Position numbers and translations under genes: made by a program
The notes under the pieces: generated by a model
Database searches by the model: none
What the model was told of the DNA's origin: nothing
Seen by the model: only the letters and a program-made list of their open reading frames with translations
NCBI GenBank assembly: GCA_964478075.1
Contig: CAYZGO010000007.1
Coordinates: forward strand, 54,887-118,886
DNA length: 64,000 nt
Origin: DAOUEX01 sp034430235
Lineage (GTDB): Bacteria > Chloroflexota > Anaerolineae > UBA2200
Reading direction: 5' to 3'
Shown here: in pieces, positions 45,158 to 54,307 of the stretch
Position numbering within the stretch: the stretch's first letter is position 1
Layout: each line of letters begins with the position of its first letter

Positions 45158-45496
45158 CCCCTAGACATGCCGCTGGGCCAGGGCATACTGGCCTGCAGTG
45201 CGGCTTGTTGGCCCCACACCCGCAGGCTATCTGTGACACACAGGTCGCGCGATTTGGACCATAGCTACGCGAGACACGCCATGCATCCTCGCCGCAGCGG
45301 GGAGGATGCACAGTGCTACCATGATGCAAATGCAACGATACAAGTGTACTACAAAACTACCGTAACGCCAAACTTGCAACAACAGGTGTTGAAGAAGTCT
45401 AGACAAACCCCAGGGCTGTCACTCTCGTGCGTAGCACGATGTGCAAAGCCTGGGCGGAGTGGAGGGTCTCAGCCACACGGGAAAGAGATTCCCTTC

Positions 45497-45613
45497 CGCG
45501 TAGCGTCTCCCCCGTCAGGGAGTCTCCTTTGTCTCTCGACACCTTTGTCACGTCTGACAAAGACGTGGAAGACGAGAGGTCGCCCCCCTGCGGGGCCCTT
45601 CGGCGGACGGCGG
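45497..45613. repeat. Left arm of large inverted repeat
   Basis: Matches 46245-46358 in reverse complement. The core 45522-45585 (64 bp) is identical base for base to the reverse complement of 46270-46333, and the flanks are similar. The core contains its own palindrome ctttgtca...tgacaaag. Confidence 0.85.
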
Positions 45614-45971
45614 CCCGGCTCAGGGCGGGCTTCGCTTTGCTACTAAGAAACAAAGCCGTTGTCATTGCGAGCCCTGCAGGGGCGAAGCAATCTCCACCTG
45701 TCGGTGAGAGGGAGATCGGTTCGCCCCACTCCGCTTCGCTTCGGCGACTCCCGTTGGTCGCTGCGCTCGCCCTGGGTCTTCCCCTGGGTCTTCCCCTGGG
45801 TCTTTGGCCCCAGGGACAAAGGTGGCCCCAGGGACAAAGGTGGACCTGGGCCAAAGGCAATGACAGATCACCGTTTCTTGCATAACGAGTGGTGCGAATG
45901 CGCCATGGCGCAGCTGCGAATGACATAGTGGCGATCCACGAGCAGTTTTCCAACAGGCTCAATGCCTCTGT

Positions 45972-46000
45972 TTGCAGAATCGGCGACTCTTGGCTATAAT
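45972..46000 (+). promoter_or_regulatory. Strong sigma70-type promoter, probably for the tRNA genes
   Basis: -10 TATAAT (45995-46000) and -35 TTGCAG (45972-45977) separated by exactly 17 nt. The nearest downstream genes on this strand are the tRNA-Arg remnant and the tRNA(CAT). Confidence 0.6.
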
Positions 46001-46244
46001 AGAGGTCTAGAAGTGATTCTCGGACGACGCGCTGACGTCCTGGAGCGCGTCCCAGGTAACGGAAGTGCTTGAGCAAAGGCAGGATAGTCCATATCCCGTG
46101 CCAGTGTCGGCTCTCACTTGGCCTTAGCTCAGCTAGCACCGTTCGTCGCCTCAGTCCTGTCGTCGTCGTTTACCTTGTCTCCTGTTTACGCCTCTGGCGT
46201 AAAGACCAGAGGTGGCGTAAAGACAAAGCTGAGACAGGGCGAGC

Positions 46245-46358
46245 GCCGCCGCCGAAGGGCCCTGCAGGAGGGCGACCTCTCGTCTTCCACGTCTTTGTCA
46301 GACGTGACAAAGGTGTCGAGAGACAAAGGAGACACCGTGACGGGGAAGGTGCTACGCG
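46245..46358. repeat. Right arm of large inverted repeat
   Basis: Reverse-complement partner of 45497-45613, including the 64-bp identical core. It ends 6 nt before the surviving half of a tRNA-Arg. Confidence 0.85.
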
Positions 46359-46364
46359 AGAGTT

Positions 46365-46411
46365 CCTGCCTTCTAAGTAGGTTGTGACGGGTTCGAGTCC
46401 CGTCGCCCGCT
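46365..46411 (+). pseudogene. 3' half of tRNA-Arg (TCT)
   Basis: Anticodon arm cctgc-cttctaa-gtagg (anticodon TCT at 46372-46374), variable ttgtg, T arm acggg-ttcgagt-cccgt, then acceptor strand cgcccgc. The matching 5' acceptor strand (gcgggcg) and D arm are not found upstream, where the inverted-repeat arm is instead. It cannot fold as a complete tRNA. Confidence 0.7.
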
Positions 46412-46421
46412 CCTTACGGAT

Positions 46422-46494
46422 GGGCCCATAGCTCAGCGGTTAGAGCCCCCGGCTCATAACCGGGCTGTCCCTGGTTCGAATCCAGGTGGGCCCA
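46422..46494 (+). tRNA. tRNA with CAT anticodon (tRNA-Ile2 or elongator Met)
   Basis: Complete cloverleaf: acceptor gggccca/tgggccc, D arm gctc...gagc, anticodon arm cccgg-ctcataa-ccggg (anticodon CAT at 46455-46457), T arm cctgg-ttcgaat-ccagg, discriminator A. CCA is not encoded (acc then t). The anticodon stem lacks the three G-C pairs of initiator tRNA. The loop ctCATaa favours tRNA-Ile2, read as AUA after lysidine modification. Confidence 0.85.
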
Positions 46495-46536
46495 CCTTGC
46501 TAGACCTTATTGCAACCGATGTCCTCCTCAGTCGTT

Positions 46537-46557
46537 GCCGCTTCGGGCGGCTTTTTT
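46537..46557 (+). terminator. Intrinsic terminator after the tRNA
   Basis: Stem gccgc (46537-46541), loop ttcgg, gcggc (46547-46551), then six T. It ends the tRNA transcript before ftsH. Confidence 0.75.
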
Positions 46558-46657
46558 CTGTCGCTACTGGCTTTGAACCACGGGGAATCGGACAGCGTTT
46601 GATTACAGAGTGCTGCACGAGGAGCAGAAACCATTTCGGTCGTGGGCTAGTTTGCGG

Positions 46658-46663
46658 TATAAT
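46658..46663 (+). promoter_or_regulatory. -10 element of probable ftsH promoter
   Basis: TATAAT at 46658-46663, about 90 nt upstream of ftsH. No good -35 is visible (tttcgg-like at 17-18 nt). Confidence 0.5.
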
Positions 46664-46754
46664 ATAGAAGGTTGGCGCCGGCTGGCTCCGGCGATCGTGT
46701 CGCCAAGTCAAGGGGATTTGCTACCCTTGCGCGATTGGATTTTTGGAGGCAACT

Positions 46755-48578
46755 GTGGGATCGAGTTGGTTTAGGAATGGGTTTGTTTACCTGTTGATTA
46801 TGCTCGCCGTGGTCGCGCTGATCTACTTCAACTTTATCGTGCCGGCTGAGGAGCTGCCAACGGTATCCATCAACAAGGTGGCGACCTATGTGAAAGCCGG
46901 TATGGTCAAGAAGATATCCATTTCCGACGACGACCTCACTGTTTGGCTGAAGGAAGGACAGCAGCCAGCCAAGGTGCTCTCACGCAAGGAGCACAATGTA
47001 GGGCTCAGTGAGTCCCTGATAAACCTGGGAGTTACGCCAGAGGAGCTTGGTTCCGTCGCCGACATTGTCTCAGAGGCTCCGAGTCCCTGGGGGGATGTCG
47101 TCAGTTTGTTGGTGAACTTTCTGCCCCTGCTGGGCCTTGGGCTCATCTTGCTTTTCATGCTGCGACAGGCCCAGAGTGGGAGCAATCAGGCACTGTCCTT
47201 TGGCAAGAGCCGCGCCAGATTGCTTACTGGCGATAAGCCTACTGTGACCTTTGAGGACGTGGCTGGTGTTGACGAGGCCGAGCAGGAATTACAAGAAGTG
47301 GTAGAGTTTCTAAGAGAGCCGGCCAAGTTCACAACCTTGGGAGCGCGCATCCCGAAGGGTGTGTTGCTGGTAGGCGCACCAGGGACTGGCAAGACGCTGC
47401 TGGCCCGTGCTGTTGCTGGTGAAGCAAGCGTGCCCTTCTTCAACATCAGCGGGTCCGAATTCGTGGAGATGTTTGTGGGCGTCGGAGCCAGCCGCGTACG
47501 TGACCTCTTTGACCAGGCCAGACGCAATAGCCCGTGTATCGTATTTGTAGATGAAATCGATGCAGTAGGACGGCATCGCGGCGCAGGCTTGGGTGGCAGC
47601 CACGACGAACGCGAGCAGACCCTTAACCAGATTCTAGTGGAGATGGACGGTTTCGACACAGATACGAGAGTCATTGTGCTTGCCGCTACTAACCGCCCGG
47701 ACATATTGGACCCCGCCCTTCTGCGGCCTGGCCGCTTCGACCGGCGTGTAGTGCTTGATCGGCCCGACATGAACGGGCGCAAAGCCATTCTGGAAGTGCA
47801 TGTGCGTGGCAAGCCGTTGGCTGAGGATGTGGATCTGATGGGCCTGGCCAGACAGACGCCCGGATTCACAGGCGCCGACATTGACAGCCTGGTCAATGAA
47901 GCTGCCATCCTGGCCGCTCGACGCAACAAAGAAGCCATTGGTATGGATGAATTCCAGGAGGCCGTGGAGAGAGTCATCGCCGGGCCGGAACGAAGGAGTC
48001 GTCTTATCAGTGAGGAAGAGAAGAGCATCATCGCCCATCACGAGGCCGGACACGCTTTGGTCATGCACCATTTGCCCAAAGCCGATGCGGTTCACAAGGT
48101 CTCTATTGTGTCGCGCGGCATGGCTTTGGGCTACACGATACACCTGCCAGAGGATGATCGCTACTTGGAGCCCCAGGCCAAATTTGAGGACGAGATAGCT
48201 GGCTTGCTGGCTGGTCGTGCTGCTGAGGAGTTGGTGTTTGATGAGGTAACCACGGGAGCCGGTAATGACCTCGAGCACGCTACCAAGATTGCAAGGGCCA
48301 TGGTCACGCAATACGGCATGAGCAACCTTCTGGGCCCGCGTACCTTTGGGCGAAAAGAAGAGTTGATCTTCCTTGGCCGGGAGATTGCAGAGCAGAGGGA
48401 TTACAGCGAAGAGGTAGCCCGGCAGATTGATGAAGAGGTCAAGCGCATTATTGATACAGCGTATAAGCGCGCTATGAAGATACTGAAGGAGAATCGCGCC
48501 AAGTTGGAGAAGCTGGCTGAGCGCCTCATCGAGGTGGAGACGCTCGCAGGAAAAGAGCTCGAAGCACTGCTTGCCTAA
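46755..48578 (+). CDS. ftsH: ATP-dependent zinc metalloprotease FtsH
   Basis: 607 residues from GTG 46755, with GGAGG 5 nt upstream; an in-frame TTG at 46743 is less likely. Two membrane helices (about 9-28 and 113-133) flank an extracytoplasmic domain. AAA+ module: Walker A GAPGTGKT, Walker B CIVFVDEID, SRH with NRPDILDPALLRPGRFDR. Peptidase motif HEAGH near residue 430 with the distal Asp further on. It degrades membrane and regulatory proteins. All key residues are present and the length is normal. It belongs to the conserved chromosome, as does efp. Confidence 0.97.
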   Translation: MGSSWFRNGFVYLLIMLAVVALIYFNFIVPAEELPTVSINKVATYVKAGMVKKISISDDDLTVWLKEGQQPAKVLSRKEHNVGLSESLINLGVTPEELGSVADIVSEAPSPWGDVVSLLVNFLPLLGLGLILLFMLRQAQSGSNQALSFGKSRARLLTGDKPTVTFEDVAGVDEAEQELQEVVEFLREPAKFTTLGARIPKGVLLVGAPGTGKTLLARAVAGEASVPFFNISGSEFVEMFVGVGASRVRDLFDQARRNSPCIVFVDEIDAVGRHRGAGLGGSHDEREQTLNQILVEMDGFDTDTRVIVLAATNRPDILDPALLRPGRFDRRVVLDRPDMNGRKAILEVHVRGKPLAEDVDLMGLARQTPGFTGADIDSLVNEAAILAARRNKEAIGMDEFQEAVERVIAGPERRSRLISEEEKSIIAHHEAGHALVMHHLPKADAVHKVSIVSRGMALGYTIHLPEDDRYLEPQAKFEDEIAGLLAGRAAEELVFDEVTTGAGNDLEHATKIARAMVTQYGMSNLLGPRTFGRKEELIFLGREIAEQRDYSEEVARQIDEEVKRIIDTAYKRAMKILKENRAKLEKLAERLIEVETLAGKELEALLA

Positions 48579-48608
48579 TGCAGGCTCTGCTTTGCATGCC
48601 GGGTGCTG

Positions 48609-49049
48609 ATGCCATATCAGTATCCGGCCTCTTTGTTGGGAGGAGTTGTGTTTGAGCAGGTTGTCCCAGGTCTGGCCGCTGAGTACGAGACAGAAGTGGT
48701 GCTGGAGAACAGTGCCCAGCACCTCGGCTGCGGCAATGTTTCTGTCTTTGCCACGCCAGAGATGATCCGCTTGATGGAAAGGGCAGCAGTTCGCGCCGTG
48801 GACCATTTGCTGCCCGCGGGTTATCGCACAGTAGGTATCCACGTGGACGTAAGTCACCTGGCTGCCACTCCTCTAGGCATGACAGTGCGTGCCAGGGCGG
48901 AGTTGCTGGAAGTGGATGGCCGCAAGCTCACTTTCCGTGTAGAAGCTTTTGATGGCTTGGAAAAGATTGGGGAGGGCATCCACCAGCGCATGATCATCAA
49001 TCTTGCCAGGTTCGAGGAAGGGGTGGAAGCAAAACGCGCTCGTCAGTGA
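48609..49049 (+). CDS. FlK-like hotdog thioesterase
   Basis: 146 residues from ATG 48609; GTG 48603 is equally open and neither has a strong SD. Hotdog features: VFATPEMIRLMERAAVRAV, where the Thr of the ATP motif and the following helix match fluoroacetyl-CoA thioesterase FlK. Then TVGIHVDVSHLAATPLGMTVRARAEL and the GEGIHQRMIIN strand with its His follow. Most relatives are uncharacterised acyl-CoA thioesterases. It begins 30 nt after ftsH and may share its transcript. Confidence 0.8.
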   Translation: MPYQYPASLLGGVVFEQVVPGLAAEYETEVVLENSAQHLGCGNVSVFATPEMIRLMERAAVRAVDHLLPAGYRTVGIHVDVSHLAATPLGMTVRARAELLEVDGRKLTFRVEAFDGLEKIGEGIHQRMIINLARFEEGVEAKRARQ

Positions 49050-49085
49050 CAACTGCCTAGAGCCGGTTTGTCTTATTACCTGAGC

Positions 49086-49115
49086 TTGACTAGAATGACT
49101 TCAAGGTCCTAGCAT
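49086..49115 (+). promoter_or_regulatory. Candidate promoter for the poly-Gly DUF2207 gene
   Basis: -35 TTGACT (49086-49091) and -10 TAGCAT (49110-49115), 18 nt apart; a second possible -10, TATACT, is at 49149-49154. Confidence 0.4.
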
Positions 49116-49191
49116 AGCAAGGTACAAGGTCAGTGGGTGGTATTTGGGTATACTCATTGGTGTCTAGTTGGCCGAACACTGGAGGTTGAAG

Positions 49192-51075
49192 ATGGAAAAG
49201 CGCAAGGTGCTCAGCTTGCTGTTCGCTCTCGTCTTGCTTGCCGCTGTCGGGCGGACGGCCTGGGCGCAGGAGAAACAGTACTATTGGCAATTCATCAACG
49301 TAGACATCACTGTACTGGACAACTCGGACATTCGCGTTGTGGAGACGCAGAAATTCGTGTTCACGAGGGGCAGCTTTCATTTTGCCTATCGGGACATCCC
49401 AATGAATCGCCTGGAATCCATCACAGATGTGGCGGTACGTGAGGGGGGAATAGACTACCATCACGGGACTGAAGCCCCCGGTACTTTTACTACTTCCCAC
49501 GAGGGTGGAGATTTTCGCATCACCTGGTACTATCCCTACACCAGTAATGATTCGCGTACTTTCGTCATTGCCTATACGGTGAAGGGTGGCCTGCGCTTCT
49601 ACGAGGGCGGGGACCAGTTGTGGTGGAAGGCAGTGTTCCCGGACCGGGACTTTGTTGTGCAGTCTTCGCACGTGACGGTGCATCTGCCTGCAGGAATCTC
49701 GCCTGAGGAACTCAAGGTAGCTTCTTATGGCTCCGACGCTGACTTCCAAATCGTGGATGGTAGCACAGTGCTCTTCGCGGCCCTAAATATCGACCCAGGT
49801 CGAGAACTGGAGGTGCGCGTGCAGTTCCCTCACGGCATCGTCGCGGGGCAACCCTCTTCCTGGCAGGCTGCAGCAGATCGCCTGACCACGTACAATGAAC
49901 GCTACCGTGACGTCGTCAATCTTACACTGGGCGTGCTTGGGCTCTTGATCCCAATCGTGGGCTTCGTTGGGCTTTACCTTTTGTGGCACACACGTGGACG
50001 TGATGTGCCGGTCGGCGTGGTGGCTGACTATCTCGCGGAACCACCTTCTGACCTACCGCCTGGCCTAGTCGGCACGCTCGTCGATGAAAAGGCGGACATG
50101 AAAGACATCGTTGCCACGATAGTTGACCTGGCGCGCCGGGGTGTCATCAGCATCACGGAGATGCAGGAAACCGGTTTGCTGGGCATCGGTAGGCGTCACA
50201 GTTTCATTTTCAAACGGTTGGAGCACGACGAGAAGCTTCGATCGTATGAGAAGACACTGCTTCGCAAGTTCTTCGGTCGCACCCGCATGGAAATCGTCCT
50301 CTCTGACCTCAAGGACAAGTTCTACACTGCTATCCCGAAAATAAAGTCTCAGATGTACAAAGAGGTTGTTGAGGGGGGGCTCTTCCCGCACAATCCACAA
50401 ACAGTAAGGAGGCGGTACACAGCCCTGGGCGTTGGTGTGGAGATCGTCGCAGTTGTGCTCGGTATTTGTGCGTTCACATTCCTCGCAACCTATACTGAAG
50501 CTGCAATTTGTCCCGCTGTGGCCATCGTCCTTGTGGGTCTAGGTCTGATGTACGTAGGGTTGGTGATGCCACGGAAGAGCAAGAAAGGGGCACTTGCCGC
50601 CGCCAAGTGGTATGCTTTCAAGCGCTATCTCAAGGGCATCGAAAAGTACAGCGATCTTGAGCGCGCACAAGACATCTTTGATAGGTATCTTCCCTATGCC
50701 ATTGCCTTCGGCCTTGAACGTGAGTGGGTATCCAAGTTCGCCAGGGTGGACACGCCAGCACCCACGTGGTACTATCCTTATCAGCCGGTGACTGCCGATG
50801 GGGGCGGGCGGGCCAGACGACGAGGGGACACAGGGCACGGAATGCCGACCGGGGCTGAAGGTGTAGGCGGCCGGCCATCTCTGCAAAGTGCGAGCGACAG
50901 CATGATGGGTTCCTTACAAGGCATGAGTAACGGGCTCTTTGGCTTGCTCAACTCCGCATCGAGCACATTGTCCAGCTCGCCTGGTAGCTCTGGTGGTGGC
51001 TGGAGCGGGGGTGGTGGCGGAGGCGGAGGCGGAGGCGGAGGAGGCGGTGGCGGTGGCGGTGGCGGTGCCGGCTAG
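49192..51075 (+). CDS. DUF2207 membrane protein with poly-Gly tail
   Basis: 627 residues from ATG 49192 with GGAGG 6 nt upstream. Signal peptide 1-26, then an extracellular beta-rich DUF2207 domain. A membrane helix lies near 245-263, a cytoplasmic winged-helix-like part (IVATIVDLARRGVISI) near 305-320, and two helices near 415-455. After VSKFARVDTP comes a Ser/Gly linker and an almost pure Gly tail (WSGGGGG..., about 20 Gly) ending GAG. DUF2207 proteins of this kind are membrane proteins of unknown function. The second copy in this window (56930) has a Cys/His/Ser/Ala tail in place of Gly. Confidence 0.85.
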   Translation: MEKRKVLSLLFALVLLAAVGRTAWAQEKQYYWQFINVDITVLDNSDIRVVETQKFVFTRGSFHFAYRDIPMNRLESITDVAVREGGIDYHHGTEAPGTFTTSHEGGDFRITWYYPYTSNDSRTFVIAYTVKGGLRFYEGGDQLWWKAVFPDRDFVVQSSHVTVHLPAGISPEELKVASYGSDADFQIVDGSTVLFAALNIDPGRELEVRVQFPHGIVAGQPSSWQAAADRLTTYNERYRDVVNLTLGVLGLLIPIVGFVGLYLLWHTRGRDVPVGVVADYLAEPPSDLPPGLVGTLVDEKADMKDIVATIVDLARRGVISITEMQETGLLGIGRRHSFIFKRLEHDEKLRSYEKTLLRKFFGRTRMEIVLSDLKDKFYTAIPKIKSQMYKEVVEGGLFPHNPQTVRRRYTALGVGVEIVAVVLGICAFTFLATYTEAAICPAVAIVLVGLGLMYVGLVMPRKSKKGALAAAKWYAFKRYLKGIEKYSDLERAQDIFDRYLPYAIAFGLEREWVSKFARVDTPAPTWYYPYQPVTADGGGRARRRGDTGHGMPTGAEGVGGRPSLQSASDSMMGSLQGMSNGLFGLLNSASSTLSSSPGSSGGGWSGGGGGGGGGGGGGGGGGGGGAG

Positions 51076-51171
51076 ATGTGGGTTGGAATTGCCATATCTC
51101 AGTATCTCACAGTATGGGTCTCGGCTGCCGCACATTGGCGTAGGCGAAATGAGTGGAGGAAGTAGAAGGTA

Positions 51172-51729
51172 ATGATTAGTGTGACAGAGTTGCGCAAGGG
51201 AGTTACCTTCGAACTTGGCGGGGAGATCTACCGGGTTCTCGGATATCAGCACCACAAGCCTGGGCGGGGCAGTGCCACAATCCGTACCAGACTGCGCAAT
51301 TTGCGTACGGGGGCAACCATAGACAAGAACTTTATCTCGGGCGATCGTGTGCAGGACGTCAGGTTGGATCGTCGAACCGTACAGTACCTGTATAGCGATG
51401 GGAATCTGTACTACTTCATGGACACTGATACCTACGAGCAATCCGCCATTCCGACTGGGGTTCTTGGCGATGTGGTGCACTATCTCAAGGAAGGCGTCAC
51501 CATTGAGGTATTGCTCTATCGAGGAGAGTCCCTGGACATCGAATTGCCGATCACTGTAGAGTTGAGAGTTGCACACACCGAGCCAGGTGTCAGAGGTGAC
51601 ACTGCTACGGGCGCGACCAAAGGTGCAACACTGGAGACCGGTCTGGTCATCCACGTGCCTCTGTTTGTTGAGGAAGGCGACACTGTGCAGGTGGATACCC
51701 GTACTGGTGAGTACCTCACTCGCGTCTAG
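51172..51729 (+). CDS. efp: Elongation factor P
   Basis: 185 residues with the three-domain EF-P layout; C-terminal signature HTEPGVRGDTATGATKGATLETG near 140-162 and the final VDTRTGEYLTRV. The tip of domain I is HHKPGRGSA with Arg at residue 32, as in Thermus and in EarP-type EF-P, instead of Lys as in E. coli. EF-P rescues ribosomes stalled at poly-Pro, which is useful here given the Pro-rich secreted proteins. It ends at a strong shared terminator. Confidence 0.95.
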   Translation: MISVTELRKGVTFELGGEIYRVLGYQHHKPGRGSATIRTRLRNLRTGATIDKNFISGDRVQDVRLDRRTVQYLYSDGNLYYFMDTDTYEQSAIPTGVLGDVVHYLKEGVTIEVLLYRGESLDIELPITVELRVAHTEPGVRGDTATGATKGATLETGLVIHVPLFVEEGDTVQVDTRTGEYLTRV

Positions 51730-51746
51730 AAGCGAATCGGTTCCAC

Positions 51747-51774
51747 AAAGCCCTGCCGATACCCGCAGGGCTTT
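51747..51774. terminator. Bidirectional terminator between efp and the metalloprotease
   Basis: Perfect 10-bp stem aaagccctgc/gcagggcttt with an 8-nt loop and T runs on both strands. It closes the + strand efp unit and the - strand five-gene operon. Confidence 0.85.
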
Positions 51775-53785
51775 TACTCTATGGGGCGTATTTCGTAATG
51801 ATAACTGGCCACTTCGCTGCTGCCTGGCGTCACTGCGGAGATGACGAGCACTGCTTTTCTCGTGCTTTGATCAAACCCTCGTATGGTCAGAGTTCCCCTT
51901 TGATCCTCGCCCCGCCCCAAAGATGTCGGGACATGGCGCAGGGGCAACCGTTCTACTGTGACCTCGTCTGCGATGCGGATCAACTGAACGATGTATCGCT
52001 GCCGCAGCGTATTGTTGCAGCGGATGAAACCCTGCGCCGCCCAGGCGCCCTCGCCTTCCTCGGCATCGTAATAGTATCCCAGTTCGGGGATGCGTATATC
52101 ATCCACGCACAGACCCGCACGGTTGACAGCCTCGTCTGTCAGGTACTCGAAACGGATAAGCACTTGGTGCCCGGCGAAAGGAGAGAGGTCGAGATTCTCC
52201 TGTATCCACTCGGCGCTGCCAGAGGCAGTACTGTCCGTCCCTGACATGCCAGTGTACCCCGAACCATAGCTGTTGCCGCTGGGATTGTCCGTGGTAGTGT
52301 ATTTGCCTGGTAGAATGTGCCAGGTCTCGCCGCCATCGGCGGAGGCTTCGACGTAGGCATAGTCCCACCCCTCTTCGATGTCATACCATAGCCACGCCTG
52401 TAGTGTAGCCTTTTTCAGGCCGCTTAGGTCGAAAGAGCGCGTCAATGTCATGTCGCTGTTGTCACCGCGGTTCGACCACCACTGATAATGTCCGCTGTGT
52501 GCTTGATTGGGCACCAATCGCGTCGTCGCAACGCCAGTAAAGTCCAATCGTACGTCGTGCCCGGCCGGTTCTAGTTCAATGTAGTCGGCTGCGTACTGAT
52601 GCACGGTGCCCTCACCTTTCGCTGGGTAGCTGGACACGACACGCTCTGTCTTTACCTGCACGTCAAGCTCTTGATAACCGTAGGGATNNNNNNNNNNCTC
52701 TCCCCGTCCAGATAGTTGGCAATCACCCAGTCGGCAAACAGGTCTTCGAAGGACAGGTCTATCTTGTGGGCCTGTAGTACTGAGGTGAAGCCTGCAGCGC
52801 CGTTTAGCTCGTGGGCCACCAGTTCGTGTGTCATCTGTGGGCCGAACCGCTCAGCAAAGTAAGCCAGGAACAGAAAAGCCGCGCCATAGTGTGCCATCAC
52901 GCTGTCTGGGGGCGAGCCCCAACTGGTCAATTGTGTATCGGGACTCTTGGCGAATGCGCTTATCCTGTTATCTCTGGGGTATCCGCACAGATGCATGGCT
53001 AGTTCCGATGCACCTTCGTTGACCCAGGCGTCCTCGTTAGCGTCGGCAAACCAGTGGATCATGTGCTGGAATTCATGGGCCAAGGTTGCGTCGTACAGCA
53101 TGCTTCCAGGCTGCAGACGCTCAGGGTTGATGTAGAACAACTCTCGTTGATTGCTGTGGGGTACTACCGACGAGGGGTATTCGTCGCTACTGGAAAAGTA
53201 GCCGTCAGCCCCTGAGAAGCGGGCGTTCAGGATAGTTAGCCGTACGTCGCGGTCTATGCCTGGGCTCCATTCCGACCCAAAACAGCGCCGTACAGTGGGA
53301 TACAGGCGCTCTTCAAACGTTTGCGCCGACCATTGAAGCGCATCTCCCTGCACATGTATGTCATCTTGCACCCACATGTACAGGTGCGGGCTTATGTGAC
53401 GGAGCGTGGCACTGATCTGGAAGCTTTCTACGGGATCAAGATTAAGCAGCCAGAACGTCTCACGGTCTCCCAGAGAGTACGTGATAGGAGACAGTGGTGT
53501 TGCCTGTGGGAACGGTCCAGCGATGTGCTTGAGTCGCCTGGCCAGGTCATAGGGATCAAGAGGCGAAATCTGCGCGCAGGCCAGCAGCGTCTCTGTATCG
53601 GTCAGAGCAAATACAGACTGGGGTTGTGACTCTGTCGGTGGGGGTGGCGCCGTTGGTGTGAACGCTCCCGGAGCTGCGGCGTATCTTGCACACTGAGGCA
53701 AGAACAGAACCAATGCTGTGCACAGCGCAACCGCCATACAGCAAAACAGGGAAAGTAGTACAACTGCCAGAAAGGAGCTTCTCAA
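51774..53785 (-). CDS. Secreted zinc metalloprotease (M6/immune-inhibitor-A-like), broken by scaffold gap
   Basis: One gene seen in two pieces, separated by N at 52688-52697. The N-terminal piece has a signal anchor (about 5-30), a Pro spacer, the zinc motif HEFQHMIHW and the downstream Glu in NEDAWVNEGASELA, typical of M6-like extracellular peptidases. The C-terminal piece continues after the gap as PYGYQELDVQVKTERVV and carries a jelly-roll domain (SFDLSGLKKATLQAWLWYDIEEG, WIQENLDLSPFAGHQVLIRFEY) usual in immune inhibitor A relatives. The gap length is unknown, so frame across it cannot be checked. Last gene of the operon, 8 nt after the zinc-ribbon gene. Confidence 0.8.
52688..52697. other. 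Assembly gap (10 N)
   Basis: Run of ten N inside the metalloprotease gene. The uniform length suggests a placeholder, not a measured gap. Confidence 0.98.
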
Positions 53786-53793
53786 GGGCTTGT

Positions 53794-54285
53794 CTATTCC
53801 TTAACGATCTCCAAGGAAGCACCGCAGTTTGGGCACTGGCGCATAGCACTGCGCACTGCGAATTCGCTGCCGCAATAAGGGCAGCGCTTGGTCGCTTTGG
53901 CGGGCATGACGCTCTTGAAGATGTAGACATCGTAGTCGGCGCGTTGTTCTCGCTGGCACTCTCCACGACCGCGCAACCCTTCGAGCGCGCCGAGGGCCTG
54001 CGCGTTGGGGATGCGGAACTCTGCCTGTACCTGGGCGACAGTAGCCTCACCATCCAGTCGCCGGGCCAGGTCTACAATACCGACGGCCAGGGCCTCAGGG
54101 CTTATCTCTGCCAACCGACGAAGGGTAATGATGCCCCAGGTCAGGACTGCGCCTCCAAGTAGCAGGAAAACGGCTGCGACGAGAATGCGGCTCGGATTCG
54201 CTACTGCGGCGATGAGAAAGATCACGCCCAGGGCCAACAGGGGGACAGAACCTATGATTGCTATAATGGCCCAGCTTTTCTTCAC
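53794..54285 (-). CDS. Membrane protein with C-terminal double zinc ribbon
   Basis: 163 residues. Two membrane helices at about 7-28 and 35-54, a small helical domain (LAVGIVDLARRLDGEATVAQVQAEFRIP, winged-helix-like) near 67-105, then CPYCGSEF and CPNCGASL near 134-157, a four-Cys zinc ribbon. Cytoplasmic zinc ribbons of this kind often hold partner proteins. It lies 22 nt after the coiled-coil gene and 8 nt before the protease. Function unknown; it may help assemble or hold the modification complex at the membrane. Confidence 0.75.
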   Translation of the reverse strand: MKKSWAIIAIIGSVPLLALGVIFLIAAVANPSRILVAAVFLLLGGAVLTWGIITLRRLAEISPEALAVGIVDLARRLDGEATVAQVQAEFRIPNAQALGALEGLRGRGECQREQRADYDVYIFKSVMPAKATKRCPYCGSEFAVRSAMRQCPNCGASLEIVKE

Positions 54286-54307
54286 AGTTCTCCTTCCCGA
54301 ACCCGGA

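Larger units (their letters stand above)
45158..46364. other. Repeat-rich island upstream of tRNA genes
   Basis: About 1.2 kb without a supported protein gene. From left to right it holds: the left arm of a large inverted repeat (45497-45613), and a 'gtcattgcgag...cgaagcaatctcc' interspersed repeat (about 45660-45700). Then come tandem 'cctgggtctt' and 'ccccagggacaaaggtgg' units (about 45770-45845), a promoter (45972-46000) and the right arm (46245-46358). The ORFs visible here on both strands are translations of repeats. Confidence 0.7.

Noticed and set aside
45770..45845. Tandem units that could be taken as a small CRISPR or coding repeat
   Set aside because: Units of 12-18 bp directly adjacent without spacers; simple tandem duplication inside the repeat island.
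46124..46140. 'ttagctcagctagcacc' as the missing 5' half of tRNA-Arg
   Set aside because: It resembles a D arm, but the preceding bases do not pair with the acceptor strand cgcccgc and the D stem does not close; more than 220 nt separate it from the 3' half.
45427..46387. Several ORFs of 80-150 codons on both strands
   Set aside because: They run through the inverted-repeat arms and interspersed repeats, have no SD and no protein-like composition.
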